Source of the DNA: Pseudomonas viciae
GTDB lineage: Bacteria; Pseudomonadota; Gammaproteobacteria; Pseudomonadales; Pseudomonadaceae
Assembly: GCF_004786035.1 (NCBI RefSeq)
Contig: NZ_CP035088.1
Location: 1,090,001-1,154,000, forward strand
Reading direction: 5' to 3'
DNA: 64,000 nt
The notes below the pieces were generated by a model, which was given only the letters and a program-made list of their open reading frames with translations, was not told the DNA's origin and made no database searches. This document shows, one piece after another, positions 8,110-17,936 of the stretch. Every line of letters begins with the position of its first letter. Position 1 is the stretch's first letter. A program made the translations under genes and the position numbers.

Positions 8110-8859
8110 CTACGCCGCCCGCAACGAAATAAACGCGTAGTTGACCGGTACTTCGGTGACCACGCGCGCGCCGCTGGCCAAGACCTGGCTGGCGATGTCG
8201 TCACCGGACAAGTGGAACTGCCATTCACTGGCTTGTTGCGCCAGCGGCTGCGAGCGGAGCTGATCGAGGGTCGCGGCGAAGGCGGTCATGTCCGGCAGAT
8301 ACGCGGTAAACCCGTCGCCCTTCAGCGCGGTGGTGTGAATGCCCAGCGAAGCGCAGATGCGCTCCTTGACCTGGATGTCTGCACGATCGGCCTGGCGTGA
8401 GCGTTCGATCAGCTGTGCCAGTTCCCGATCGACCAGTTCACCGCCGAGGATCAATTGCGGCCCGGTCTCCCAGGATTCCGGCGGGCATTCTTTCGCGGCG
8501 ATATTAAGAGGGATGTGCGGGTTGATTTCCATTGGATAGATGCGGCACACCAATGGCCGGCGTTCGTAGATGCGGCAGAGGTTTTCATCGTCAAGATTTC
8601 GGCAGCGGCCGGTGTTATAGGCGGCGAAAGTGATCGCCACGCGGGCTTCGGTGGTACCGCTGCGGACCACCGCTGAACGGCGCTCGGCGTGTTCGCGTTG
8701 TGCCACCGGCAGGCCGAGGCCATTGGGCAGGAACGCCTCCACCAGGACAATCACCTGGCCGCCGTCGTCCGCCCACATGCGGGCCTCATCGAGGGTCAGG
8801 GGGACGTGGTGATCGGTGCAGCACTTGCCACACCCTACGCAGGAAAACGTTGTGTTCAT
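8110..8859 (-). CDS. YkgJ-family cysteine-cluster protein
   Basis: 249-aa protein with the CxxCGxCC-type N-terminal signature (CVGCGKCC) and further cysteines in RCRNLDDENLCRIYERRPLVCRIYP, which make up the YkgJ (UPF0153) metal cluster, probably a zinc or Fe-S site. The rest has no recognised catalytic motif. It lies upstream of a small secreted protein on the same strand. The biochemical role of the family is unknown. Confidence 0.85.
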   Translation of the reverse strand: MNTTFSCVGCGKCCTDHHVPLTLDEARMWADDGGQVIVLVEAFLPNGLGLPVAQREHAERRSAVVRSGTTEARVAITFAAYNTGRCRNLDDENLCRIYERRPLVCRIYPMEINPHIPLNIAAKECPPESWETGPQLILGGELVDRELAQLIERSRQADRADIQVKERICASLGIHTTALKGDGFTAYLPDMTAFAATLDQLRSQPLAQQASEWQFHLSGDDIASQVLASGARVVTEVPVNYAFISLRAA

Positions 8860-8938
8860 TGAGCGACCGGTCGCAGAAGGCTGGAAAACGGCGACAGAAA
8901 AACGCCGTGATCAACCTGCGAAGCAAGTTATGCGCCAC

Positions 8939-9265
8939 TCATTGGGCGTCATTGGCCGGGCGGATCGAGTCCCACTCGGTCACGTAGGCGGTTTTGGTTT
9001 TTTTGCGGTAGAGGCACAACTCGGTACCGGTCGCGCCTTTCATGTGTTTTTGCGGGTATTGGCCCTGCAGCAACAGCGCGGTGTAGCCCACCCGGTCATC
9101 GAATTGCGCAGCGGTGCCCACCGGTTCGGCGCTTTTCAAACCGCTGGCCTTGAGGCAACTGGCGAGCGCGGCTTTGTCATGGGCGGCCCAGGCGTCGGGG
9201 CTGGAGGCATGGGCTTGGAAGGCCAGGGCGGTGAGGCCAAGGAGGATCAGCGCGTGGGGTTTCAT
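8939..9265 (-). CDS. Small secreted protein of unknown function
   Basis: 108 aa from ATG 9265, behind AAGGACACTCCTG. It has a clear Sec signal peptide (MKPHALILLGLTALAFQAHA) with cleavage expected after AHA. The mature part is about 88 residues with two cysteines (ASCLKA and ELCLYRK) that may form a disulfide. An upstream extension of the frame would bury the signal peptide and is rejected. No family is recognised. Confidence 0.7.
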   Translation of the reverse strand: MKPHALILLGLTALAFQAHASSPDAWAAHDKAALASCLKASGLKSAEPVGTAAQFDDRVGYTALLLQGQYPQKHMKGATGTELCLYRKKTKTAYVTEWDSIRPANDAQ

Positions 9266-9369
9266 CAGGAGTGTCCTTGTTCTGGGAAGCCAGGACAGGA
9301 GTATGCCTGAGGTTTGCCGGGTGACGATCAACCCCATGCTGGCGCGTGGGATCGATCGTCAGGCACGGA

Positions 9370-10272
9370 TCAGTGACCCTGCTCGGCGACGGCCTTGGCG
9401 GCCGTGATCAGGCACTTGGTCAGTTCCGGCGAGGAGAACTTGGTCAGTACACCGTTGGCACCGGCCAGCCGGGCTTTTTCGCTGTTCATGGCGCTGTCCA
9501 GGGAGGTGTGCAACAGCACGTAGAGGTGGGCGAAGTCCGGGGTCTCGCGCAGGGTTCGGGTGAGGGCGTAGCCGTCCATTTCCGACATTTCGATGTCGGA
9601 GACGATCAGGTTGATCTGCTGTTCGGTGCCCTGCAGGTCCAGCAGGCACTCGATGGCTTCCTTGGCGCTACGGGCGGTGTGGCATTGCAGGCCCAGGTTG
9701 CGCAGGGTGTAGACCGATTGTTGCAGTGCCACCTGGCTGTCGTCGACCACCAGGATCCGTGCATTGCCCAGTACCTCGGCGTCTTCCATGCTCAGTTCGG
9801 TCGGCGCGGTTTCGATCTGTGCCGGGGCGATGCCATGGATGACCTTTTCGATGTCCAGCACCTGCACCAGCGTGCCATCCACCGAGGTCACGCCCGTGAT
9901 GAACGCACGCACACCGCCGGAACCGTAGGGCGGTGGTTTGATGTCGGTGGTCAGGCAATGCACGATCTTGCTCACGGCCTGTACATGCAGGCCCTGCTTG
10001 GACCGGCTGACGTCGGTGACGATCAGGCAGCCGCCGTCCGGATCTTCCAGTGGCCGCTCGCCAATGGCGCGGCTCAGGTCAATCACTGACAGCGAAGTCC
10101 CGCGCAGGGTGGCAATGCCTTTGACGTGCGGGTGCGACTCCGGCAGCTTGGTCAGGGGCGGGCAGGGAATGATTTCACTGACCTTGAGCAGGTTGATTGC
10201 CATCAGCTTGCCGCTGCGCAAGGTAAACAGCAGAAGCGAAAGTGAATCTGCGCGGGCTTTGTTGGAAGACAT
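9370..10272 (-). CDS. cheV: CheV-type chemotaxis coupling protein (CheW domain + receiver)
   Basis: 300-aa cytoplasmic protein. An N-terminal CheW-like domain (about 12-160) couples receptors to CheA. The C-terminal receiver domain (about 175-300) has ILVVDDS for the acidic pocket, a phospho-acceptor Asp in VSDIEMSEMDGY and a conserved Lys in LTKFSSPEL. ATG 10272 follows GAAGG; the longer upstream frame is non-coding in character. It sits alone, away from che operons, as CheV paralogues often do in Pseudomonas. Confidence 0.9.
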   Translation of the reverse strand: MSSNKARADSLSLLLFTLRSGKLMAINLLKVSEIIPCPPLTKLPESHPHVKGIATLRGTSLSVIDLSRAIGERPLEDPDGGCLIVTDVSRSKQGLHVQAVSKIVHCLTTDIKPPPYGSGGVRAFITGVTSVDGTLVQVLDIEKVIHGIAPAQIETAPTELSMEDAEVLGNARILVVDDSQVALQQSVYTLRNLGLQCHTARSAKEAIECLLDLQGTEQQINLIVSDIEMSEMDGYALTRTLRETPDFAHLYVLLHTSLDSAMNSEKARLAGANGVLTKFSSPELTKCLITAAKAVAEQGH

Positions 10273-10443
10273 AAAAACCTTCTGTGGAAAAAGGTGGGGC
10301 GAGCGCTGGGATCGCCAAAACAGCTTGTGATATTGGGTTATCGACTTGTCGGGGGCAGGCTTTAGGACGAAAGCTGTCGACGGTCGGGATCGTTGTAACA
10401 AGGTCCTTATGAAGAGGTGGCTTTTGTGGCGAGGGCTGTGCTG

Positions 10444-12000
10444 TTACTTGAGCCCCAACCGCCTGGCCATCCGCCCCAGGTTCGCCCGATCCAGCCCCAA
10501 TTCCCGGGCGGCGCTGGCCCAGTTGTACTGGTGGCGTTCCAGGCTGGCGCCGATCAGCCTGCGCTGGAAATCGTCCACCGCGTCGCGCAAGTCTCCCGTG
10601 ACCCCGTCCAAGGTCGGCACAGGGCTCGCAGATGAAGGCGCTGGAGTGTCCTCGGCGGCCTGGGGCAAATCCAGATCCTGGGCGCTGAGGCTGAGGATTT
10701 TCGGGCGCACGGCGCAGTTGCCCAAGGCTTTCAAGGCGCTGCGGCCGATCAGGTGCTCCAGTTCACGGACGTTGCCCGGCCAGTCATAGGCCAGCAGCGC
10801 GGCCTGGGCGTCGCTGCTCAGGCGCAGGCTGTTAAGGCCCATGCGCGAACGGTTCTGTTCCAGGAAGAAGCCGCTGAGCAGCAGCACATCGCGCCCGCGA
10901 TCGCGCAACGCTGGTACCTGCAACGGATACACACTGAGACGATGGTAGAAATCGGCCCGATAACGTCCGTTGCGCACTTCCTCGGCGAGGTCGCGGTTGG
11001 TGGCCGCGATCAGTCGCACATCGACGCGATGTTCCCTGTCCGAGCCCAGACGTTGCAACTGGCCGCTCTGCAACACGCGCAGCAACTTGGCCTGGACGGT
11101 CAGGGACAGCTCACCCACTTCATCGAGGAACAACGTGCCGCCGTCGGCCAGTTCAAACTTGCCGCGACGGTCGCTCGTGGCCCCGGTGAATGCGCCGCGG
11201 ACATGACCGAAGAGTTCGCTTTCCACCAGGGTGTCCGGCAGCGCGGCGCAGTTGAGGCTGATGAGGGGCTGTTCGGCGCGCTTGGAGGCGGCGTGGATGG
11301 CTTGGGCGACCAGTTCCTTGCCAACCCCGGTTTCACCCGTGATCAGCACTGTCAGGTCGCTGCCGCCCACAAGCTTGATCTCTTCCACCAAGCGTTTATG
11401 GGGCTTGCTCTGGCCAATCATGTCGCGCTGTTGCTGGCCGCTGGCCTGGCGATAGACCTCGGCACGGCGGTGTTCGTCCTCGGCCTTCAAGGCCAGGCGC
11501 TCGATGCGTGCGGCGGCGCTGACCGTGGCGGCGGCGAGGCTGGCGAAAGCTTGCAGGGCGCTCAGGTCGATGGGTTCGAAGCTTCCCGGGTCCAGCGAGT
11601 CAAGCGTCAGCAGGCCCCAGGGGCGCTCGTCGACGAACAATGGGCAGCCCATGCAATCGTGGACTTCCAGATGCTCAGCGAGGCCTTCAACCAAGCCGTC
11701 GTAGGGATCAGGCAAGTTGCTGTCGGCGGCGAAACGGGTGGGCAGCGGGTTGGCCAGCAAAGCCGCGAAGCGCGGGTGTTCGCTGACGCGGAATCGGCGA
11801 CCCAGGGTATCGGTGCTCAAGCCGTCCACTGCCAGCGGCACCAGGCAATCGCCATCCAGGCGCAACAACGCCGCGGCATCACAGGGCAGCAGGGCGCGCA
11901 AGGCGCCGAGCAGGCGACGATAACGCTCGCCTTCGGGCAGTTCTCGGGAGAGGTCGGCCACCAGGGGCAGCAAGGCCGTCAGCAGGGAGGTTGCGGTCAT
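10444..12000 (-). CDS. norR: NorR-type nitric-oxide-responsive sigma-54 activator
   Basis: 518-aa enhancer-binding protein. An N-terminal GAF domain (about 20-165) senses NO through a mononuclear iron; Asp101, Cys116 and Asp134 appear to line up with the ligands described in E. coli NorR. The AAA+ domain has Walker A GETGVGKE (222-229) and the sigma-54 contact loop GAFTGA (269-274). The C-terminus is a Fis-type helix-turn-helix (NWASAARELGLDRANLGRM). Divergent from hmp, its expected target; this matches the FhpR-fhp arrangement of P. aeruginosa. Confidence 0.92.
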   Translation of the reverse strand: MTATSLLTALLPLVADLSRELPEGERYRRLLGALRALLPCDAAALLRLDGDCLVPLAVDGLSTDTLGRRFRVSEHPRFAALLANPLPTRFAADSNLPDPYDGLVEGLAEHLEVHDCMGCPLFVDERPWGLLTLDSLDPGSFEPIDLSALQAFASLAAATVSAAARIERLALKAEDEHRRAEVYRQASGQQQRDMIGQSKPHKRLVEEIKLVGGSDLTVLITGETGVGKELVAQAIHAASKRAEQPLISLNCAALPDTLVESELFGHVRGAFTGATSDRRGKFELADGGTLFLDEVGELSLTVQAKLLRVLQSGQLQRLGSDREHRVDVRLIAATNRDLAEEVRNGRYRADFYHRLSVYPLQVPALRDRGRDVLLLSGFFLEQNRSRMGLNSLRLSSDAQAALLAYDWPGNVRELEHLIGRSALKALGNCAVRPKILSLSAQDLDLPQAAEDTPAPSSASPVPTLDGVTGDLRDAVDDFQRRLIGASLERHQYNWASAARELGLDRANLGRMARRLGLK

Positions 12001-12012
12001 AATGACTCCATG

Positions 12013-12055
12013 TAGTCGTAATGACTATAAGTTGCGTCGTGTCGATATGACTACA
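12013..12055. promoter_or_regulatory. Two NorR-type operator sites between norR and hmp
   Basis: GTCGTAATGAC (12015-12025) and GTCGATATGAC (12041-12051) are both GTC-N5-GAC palindromes and satisfy the GT-N7-AC NorR consensus. Their centres are 26 bp apart. A weak -24/-12-like sequence, TGGCATGGAATCTGAT (about 12093-12108), follows toward hmp but its -12 element departs from TTGC. Confidence 0.65.
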
Positions 12056-12151
12056 CATTATTTAAGTAATTGATAATAAACATAAAAATTTATGGCATGG
12101 AATCTGATACAGCCTGTGGACTGTTATCTGTAACACGCCAGGAGTCACTCT

Positions 12152-13333
12152 ATGCTCAGTCGAGAAGAACGCGCCATTATTCGCTCCACGGTTCCATTGC
12201 TGGAAAGCGGCGGGGAAGCGCTGATTACTCACTTCTATCGCATGATGCTGTCCGAATACCCGCAGGTGCGCCCGCTGTTCAACCAGGCTCACCAGGCCAG
12301 TGGCGATCAGCCGCGTGCGTTGGCCAACGGTGTGCTGATGTATGCGCGGCACATCGATCAGCTTGATCAACTGGGTGACCTGGTGGCGAAAATCGTCAAT
12401 AAGCACGTTGCCTTGCAGATCCTGCCGGAGCATTACCCGATTGTCGGTTCGTGCCTGCTGCGGGCGATTGCCGAGGTGCTGGGCGAAGAGATCGCCACGC
12501 CTGAAGTGATTGCCGCTTGGGCCGCTGCCTATAATCAGTTGGCCGATATCCTGATTGGCGCCGAAACTGGCATGTATGAACAGAAAGCCGCAGCGCCGGG
12601 CGGTTGGCGGGGCGAGCGCGAGTTCATCCTGGTGGCCAAGGAACAGGAAAGCTCGGAGATCACCTCGTTCTATTTCGAACCTGCGGACAAAGGTCCGATT
12701 CTGGTGGCCGAGCCGGGCCAGTACATCGGCATGAAGTTGCTGCTCGATGGCGAGGAAGTGCGCCGCAACTATTCGCTGTCGGCCCTGGCGGATAACGGTC
12801 AATACCGCATCAGCGTCAAGCGCGAGGCCGGTGGGCGGGTGTCCAACTACCTGCATCATCATTTCCAGATCGGCAGTAGCATCCAGTTGTTCCCGCCGAG
12901 CGGGGATTTCTACCTGACGGCCAGCGACAAGCCGTTGGTGTTGATCAGTGGCGGTGTTGGCATCACCCCGACCCTGGCGATGTTGCAGGCGGCGCTGCAA
13001 ACCGAGCGGCCGGTGCATTTCATCCACTGCGCGCGCAACGGCCGCGCCCATGCCTTCCGTGGCTGGATCGACGAGTTGGCCGAGCGGCATCCACAGCTCA
13101 AGCGTTTCTACTGCTACGACGAAGACGACGGCCTGAGCCCGGCGGCTGACAAGGTGGGATTGTTGAGCCAAGAGCAACTGGCGCAATGGCTGCCGGAACA
13201 GCGCGACCTGGACGCCTATTTCCTCGGGCCGAAAGGCTTCATGGGGGCCGTCAAGCGTCACCTCAAGGCCCTGGGCGTACCGGACCAGCAGAGTCGTTAC
13301 GAGTTCTTCGGGCCAGCGGCGGCGCTGGAATAA
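12152..13333 (+). CDS. hmp: Flavohaemoglobin (NO dioxygenase)
   Basis: 393-aa cytoplasmic enzyme that oxidises nitric oxide to nitrate using O2 and NAD(P)H. The globin domain (1-140) has distal Tyr29 (HFYRMM) and proximal His85 (NKHVALQI) followed by EHYPIVG. The FAD domain carries RRNYSLS and the NAD domain has GGVGITPTLAML. The C-terminal FLGPKGFM is also typical. The gene is divergent from norR with NorR-type sites between them, so NO-induced, sigma-54-dependent expression is expected. Confidence 0.95.
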   Translation: MLSREERAIIRSTVPLLESGGEALITHFYRMMLSEYPQVRPLFNQAHQASGDQPRALANGVLMYARHIDQLDQLGDLVAKIVNKHVALQILPEHYPIVGSCLLRAIAEVLGEEIATPEVIAAWAAAYNQLADILIGAETGMYEQKAAAPGGWRGEREFILVAKEQESSEITSFYFEPADKGPILVAEPGQYIGMKLLLDGEEVRRNYSLSALADNGQYRISVKREAGGRVSNYLHHHFQIGSSIQLFPPSGDFYLTASDKPLVLISGGVGITPTLAMLQAALQTERPVHFIHCARNGRAHAFRGWIDELAERHPQLKRFYCYDEDDGLSPAADKVGLLSQEQLAQWLPEQRDLDAYFLGPKGFMGAVKRHLKALGVPDQQSRYEFFGPAAALE

Positions 13334-13653
13334 AAGCAGCGGCGAGCCTGGGAAACCGGGTCGCCTTCATCGCGAGCAAGCTCGCTCCCACAAGGGATTT
13401 GTGCGGGACGCCAATCTTCCAAGCGCCCCGGGACGAATGTGGGCGCGAGCTGCAGGCTCGATACCCCTCCAACTGCCTCCTCCCCTTGCGCGCAAAATTA
13501 ATCCGCACTTAACCCTCCTGCGGTTTATTTCCAGCCAATGTTGCCGACCTCCGCTCGTTCACTGTCATGGTCAGCGTGTAGACTTCGGCTATCCGATAGC
13601 GCGCCGGGTGTCGCCAGGCTGCGCGTCAATCCATGCCTACAAAGGGAAACGCA
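13334..13653. other. Intergenic region between hmp and dsbB, with one REP-like unit
   Basis: No gene is supported here. A single REP-like unit (TCGCGAGCAAGCTCGCTCCC) lies at about 13370-13391. The remainder has no feature I can identify. Confidence 0.5.
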
Positions 13654-14163
13654 ATGAGTGAGGAAATGCTGCGCTTGGGCCGTGAGCGGCGCTATCTGGT
13701 GCTGCTGGGGCTGATCTGCCTGGCGCTGATCGGCGGCGCGCTGTACATGCAGGTGGTCCTCGGTGAGGCACCGTGCCCGCTGTGCATCCTGCAGCGCTAT
13801 GCGCTGTTGCTGATCGCGATTTTTGCCTTCATCGGCGCGGCCATGCGCACCCGCACCAGTCTGACGATTTTCGAGGGCCTTGTGGTGCTTTGCGCCCTGG
13901 CCGGCGCCGCCGTGGCGGGGCATCACGTGTACACCCAGTTCGTCCCGGCGGTCAGCTGCGGTGTCGACGTGTTGCAACCGATTGTCGACGGTCTGCCGCT
14001 GGCGAAGATCTTCCCGCTGGGTTTCCAGGTCGATGGCTTCTGCTCCACGCCGTATCCGCCGATCCTCGGTCTGTCCCTGGCACAATGGGCACTGGTGGCT
14101 TTCGTACTGACCGTGGTGCTGGTGCCGTTGCTGGTGTCCCGTAACCGCAAACACCTTCGCTGA
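13654..14163 (+). CDS. dsbB: Disulfide bond formation protein B
   Basis: 169-aa inner-membrane protein with four hydrophobic helices that reoxidises periplasmic DsbA and passes electrons to quinone. The first periplasmic loop has the CPLC redox pair (EAPCPLCILQRYAL). The second has a cysteine pair, with CGVD and FCST flanking a long loop. ATG 13654 follows AAAGGG and gives a normal N-terminus; an earlier ATG at 13633 has no ribosome site. Confidence 0.92.
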   Translation: MSEEMLRLGRERRYLVLLGLICLALIGGALYMQVVLGEAPCPLCILQRYALLLIAIFAFIGAAMRTRTSLTIFEGLVVLCALAGAAVAGHHVYTQFVPAVSCGVDVLQPIVDGLPLAKIFPLGFQVDGFCSTPYPPILGLSLAQWALVAFVLTVVLVPLLVSRNRKHLR

Positions 14164-14178
14164 AACACCACAGGCAAG

Positions 14179-14213
14179 CGCCCCGGTTCTCTTCTGGAGA
14201 GCCGGGGCGTTTT
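14179..14213 (+). terminator. Rho-independent terminator after dsbB
   Basis: GCCCCGGTTCTC and GAGAGCCGGGGC pair with a short loop, followed by GTTTTG. Confidence 0.8.
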
Positions 14214-14951
14214 GCGTTCAGTCCCGGGATCGATCGGCCTTGATCCGGAGCAAGAATGGCCTGCGACAATGTGCGACATGTTGTCACATATCTTGCGCCC
14301 CACGCCCATCCCAAGTGTGGATAAACGCCTCATCCTGTAACAAAAAAACAGCCGGGATCGTCCCGATTATCAAAAGCCGCTCCTCGTGGAACAGGCATTT
14401 TTAACAGCGAAGCGCCAGACGGCTCAGCCCCCGAAAAATGGGCCTTTGGCGGGAAAAAAAACCTCATCCTAATCCCCTCGGGCTGTCTAAAACGGGCGTA
14501 GTAGGCTTATATTTTTTGGGGTTCTTGTTGAGAATGAATTTCGATAAGATGCCGTCCGGTTGCACTAACGGCCAGGGATTGTTGCCGGATCGGATAAAAA
14601 TTATTTCGGGATGAGTCATGGTCTACAGCGCCTCAGCTCACTACAATCGCCCGCACCGATTTTCCGACCCGGCTCAGGCTTGAGCTCGAGAGTGGTCGAA
14701 GGGCGCCAGCGCCCCATGCGACCCCAGGTGTCGGTGCCTCCAACTATCCGCACCAAATGGAATTGGGCTTGAACTAGGCCTTTGACCAACGAATAAGAAC
14801 TCACTGCTGGCCCAGGATGTGTCGAGCGGCGTCTGACTGACGTTCGATGGGCAGCCCTTATTCAATCCAAGAAAATGCCAACCCTTGGCAGGGTGAAGTG
14901 TTGGCGATCAAAACCCAACTGCATTGCGCAAGCTGCTTTAGAGGTCGTGAG
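14214..14951 (+). promoter_or_regulatory. Long upstream region of the cyo operon
   Basis: About 740 bp with no supported gene. An AT-rich stretch with TAGGCTTATATTTTTT (about 14503-14518) is the best promoter candidate. A 21-codon frame at 14618-14683 (MVYSASAHYNR...) could be an upstream peptide but has no independent support. The cyoA frame is open further upstream to 14847, but the lipoprotein signal begins at 14952. Confidence 0.35.
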
Positions 14952-15899
14952 ATGAGTAAAAACAGGTACCCCCGATTACTAGGCTTGTTGCCGCTGCTCG
15001 GCACGTTGCTGCTGGGAGGCTGCAACATGACCCTGCTCGATCCCAAGGGCCAGGTCGGCCTGGATGAACGAAACCTGATCATCACCGCCACGCTGCTGAT
15101 GTTGCTGGTCGTTGTGCCGGTTATCGTCATGACCTTCCTGTTCGCCTGGAAGTACCGCGCGACCAACGCCAATGCCACGTACACGCCGAAGTGGTCGCAC
15201 TCGACCAAGATCGAAGTCGCGGTGTGGACGATTCCGGTGCTGATCATCATTGCCCTGGGTTACATCACCTACAAGTCGACCCACGCCCTGGACCCGTATC
15301 GTCCGCTGGATTCCGACGTCAAGCCGATCACCATTGAAGTGGTTTCGATGGACTGGAAGTGGCTGTTCATCTATCCGGAACAAGGCATCGCCACCGTCAA
15401 CAAGATCGTGTTCCCGGCCCACACGCCGATCAACTTCAAGGTCACCTCCGACACCGTGATGAACTCGTTCTTCATCCCGGGCCTGGGCGGCCAGATCTAC
15501 GCGATGGCGGGCATGCAGACCAAGCTGCACCTGATCGCCAACCAGAACGCCGAACTCGACGGTATCTCCGCCAACTACAGTGGCGCGGGCTTTACCGGCA
15601 TGAAGTTCAAAGCAATCGCCACGACCCAGGAAGATTTCGACGCCTGGGTCAACGATGTCAAGAAGGCACCTAAACAGCTTGAAAAAGCTGAATACGAAGC
15701 CCTTTCCAAACCGAGCCAGAACAACCCAGTCGAACTCTACTCGTCGGTCACGCCGAACCTGTTCCAGACCATCATCGACAAATATGAAGGGATGAATCCG
15801 GGCAAGCCGATGCACCACGAGAAGAAAGAGAAGGAAGTGGCCCACAACATGGAAGGGATGGACATGAGTTCGCATTCAGCTGCCGGGGCAGAGGAGTAA
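14952..15899 (+). CDS. cyoA: Cytochrome bo3 ubiquinol oxidase subunit II
   Basis: 315-aa lipoprotein subunit of the quinol oxidase. A signal sequence with lipobox LLLGGC is followed by two transmembrane helices (about 45-70 and 90-110) and a periplasmic cupredoxin-like domain. The copper A ligands of cytochrome c oxidases are absent, as expected for a quinol oxidase. The tail is rich in His and Met (HHEKKEKEVAHNMEGMDM), which might bind metal. First gene of cyoABCDE; only 3 bp separate it from cyoB. Confidence 0.95.
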   Translation: MSKNRYPRLLGLLPLLGTLLLGGCNMTLLDPKGQVGLDERNLIITATLLMLLVVVPVIVMTFLFAWKYRATNANATYTPKWSHSTKIEVAVWTIPVLIIIALGYITYKSTHALDPYRPLDSDVKPITIEVVSMDWKWLFIYPEQGIATVNKIVFPAHTPINFKVTSDTVMNSFFIPGLGGQIYAMAGMQTKLHLIANQNAELDGISANYSGAGFTGMKFKAIATTQEDFDAWVNDVKKAPKQLEKAEYEALSKPSQNNPVELYSSVTPNLFQTIIDKYEGMNPGKPMHHEKKEKEVAHNMEGMDMSSHSAAGAEE

Positions 15900-15902
15900 A
15901 CG

Positions 15903-17933
15903 ATGTTTGGTAAATTAAGTTGGGAAGCGATCCCGTTCCACGAGCCGATTGTCATGGTGACCCTCGCCATCATCGCGCTCGGTGGTCTGGCGTTGTTCGC
16001 GGGGATTACCTACTTCAAGAAGTGGACCTACCTGTGGACCGAGTGGCTGACTTCGGTCGACCACAAGAAGATTGGCGTGATGTACATCATCGTCGCCATG
16101 GTCATGCTGCTGCGTGGTTTTGCCGACGCCATCATGATGCGCACCCAATTGGCCATGGCCACCGAGGGTTCGCCGGGCTACCTGCCGCCTGAACACTATG
16201 ACCAGATCTTCACCGCCCACGGTGTGATCATGATCATCTTCATGGCGATGCCATTCTTCACCGGCCTGATGAACCTTGCAGTGCCGCTGCAGATCGGCGC
16301 GCGTGACGTTGCCTATCCGTTCCTGAACTCCCTGAGCTTCTGGCTGCTGGTTTCCGGCGTCGTGCTGATCAACCTGTCCCTGGGCGTTGGCGAATTCGCC
16401 AAGACCGGTTGGGTTGCCTATCCGCCGCTGTCGGGCCTGCAATACAGTCCGGGCGTGGGGATGGATTACTACATCTGGGCGCTACAGCTCTCCGGGTTGG
16501 GTACGACGCTGACGGGGGTCAACTTCCTGGCCACCGTGCTGAAAATGCGTACCCCGGGCATGAAGCTGATGGACATGCCGATCTTCACCTGGACCTGCAC
16601 CTGGGCCAACGTACTGATCGTCGCTTCCTTCCCGATCCTGACCGCTACCCTGGCGCTGCTGACGCTTGACCGTTACATGGATTTCCACATTTTCACCAAT
16701 GAACTGGGTGGAAATCCGATGATGTACGTCAACCTGTTCTGGGCCTGGGGTCACCCCGAGGTGTACATCCTGATTCTGCCGGCGTTCGGGATTTTCTCCG
16801 AAGTCATCTCGACCTTCTCCGGCAAGAAGCTGTTTGGCCATCACTCGATGATCTACGCTTCGGGCGCGATCTCGGTACTGGGCTTCATGGTCTGGCTGCA
16901 CCACTTCTTCACCATGGGTTCGGGGGCCAGCGTCAACGCCTTCTTCGGCCTGGCGACAATGCTGATTTCGATCCCGACGGGGGTGAAGCTGTTCAACTGG
17001 CTGTTCACCATCTACCAGGGCCGTCTGCGTTTCACCAGCCATGTGCTGTGGACCCTGGGCTTCATGGTGACCTTCGCCATCGGCGGCATGACCGGCGTAC
17101 TGCTGGCCATTCCGGGTGCTGACTTCGTGCTGCACAACAGCCTGTTCGTGATCGCGCACTTCCATAACGTGATCATCGGCGGCGCGGTGTTTGGCTACAT
17201 CGCCGGTTTCGCCTTCTACTTCCCGAAAGCGTTCGGCTTCAAGCTGCACGAAGGTTGGGGCAAGGCAGCGTTCTGGTTCTGGATCTCGGGCTTCTTCGTC
17301 GCGTTCATGCCGCTCTATGCGCTGGGCTTCATGGGCATGACCCGTCGTCTGAACGCCACCACCAACCCTGAGTGGGTGCCGTACCTGTACGTCGCCATGT
17401 TCGGTGCGGTGATGATCGCCGTCGGTATCGCCTGCCAGTTGATCCAGCTATACGTCAGCGTGCGTGACCGCAAGAAGCCAGAGAACATGTGCGAACACGG
17501 CGACCCGTGGAATGCCCATACCCTGGAATGGTCGACCTCGTCGCCACCGCCGTTCTACAACTTTGCCGTGCTGCCAAAAGCCGACGTCATCGACCCGTTC
17601 ACCGAAGCCAAGGAAAACGGTACCGCGTACCAGGCTCCGGCCAAGTACGCGCCGATCCACATGCCCAACAACACCGCCACCGGTGTGGTCATGGGCGCTC
17701 TGCTGACTGTGTTCGGTTTCGCGATGATCTGGCACATCTGGTGGCTGGCCATCGCCAGCCTCGTCGGCACCGTGGTGTATTTCACCATCCATGCCGCCCG
17801 TGACGATCAGGGCTACATGGTGCCGGTGGATGTCATCGAGCGCATCGAAGCCGAGCAGCACAAACGTCTGGTCGCGGCCGGGAAAGTCCCCGCCAACGCC
17901 ACCCGTGTTGAAACCTCGTTGGAACAGGCTTAA
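15903..17933 (+). CDS. cyoB: Cytochrome bo3 ubiquinol oxidase subunit I
   Basis: 676-aa haem-copper oxidase core with about 15 transmembrane helices. It carries haem b, haem o3 and CuB, reduces O2 to water and pumps protons. Key motifs are [12 protein letters not shown] (CuB His and the cross-linked Tyr), WLHHFFTMG (two CuB His) and [17 protein letters not shown] (haem His ligands). Length and subunit order match E. coli cyo. It is separated from cyoC by 3 bp. Confidence 0.97.
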   Translation: MFGKLSWEAIPFHEPIVMVTLAIIALGGLALFAGITYFKKWTYLWTEWLTSVDHKKIGVMYIIVAMVMLLRGFADAIMMRTQLAMATEGSPGYLPPEHYDQIFTAHGVIMIIFMAMPFFTGLMNLAVPLQIGARDVAYPFLNSLSFWLLVSGVVLINLSLGVGEFAKTGWVAYPPLSGLQYSPGVGMDYYIWALQLSGLGTTLTGVNFLATVLKMRTPGMKLMDMPIFTWTCTWANVLIVASFPILTATLALLTLDRYMDFHIFTNELGGNPMMYVNLFWAWGHPEVYILILPAFGIFSEVISTFSGKKLFGHHSMIYASGAISVLGFMVWLHHFFTMGSGASVNAFFGLATMLISIPTGVKLFNWLFTIYQGRLRFTSHVLWTLGFMVTFAIGGMTGVLLAIPGADFVLHNSLFVIAHFHNVIIGGAVFGYIAGFAFYFPKAFGFKLHEGWGKAAFWFWISGFFVAFMPLYALGFMGMTRRLNATTNPEWVPYLYVAMFGAVMIAVGIACQLIQLYVSVRDRKKPENMCEHGDPWNAHTLEWSTSSPPPFYNFAVLPKADVIDPFTEAKENGTAYQAPAKYAPIHMPNNTATGVVMGALLTVFGFAMIWHIWWLAIASLVGTVVYFTIHAARDDQGYMVPVDVIERIEAEQHKRLVAAGKVPANATRVETSLEQA

Positions 17934-17936
17934 ACC

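Noticed and set aside
12062..13261. 399-codon open frame antisense to hmp
   Set aside because: hmp shows a complete flavohaemoglobin with catalytic residues; the antisense frame is a GC-rich codon artefact.
14847..14951. N-terminal extension of cyoA with a CxxC-like sequence
   Set aside because: It would precede the lipoprotein signal peptide, and the ATG at 14952 has a GAGG site; no role for the extension is supported.
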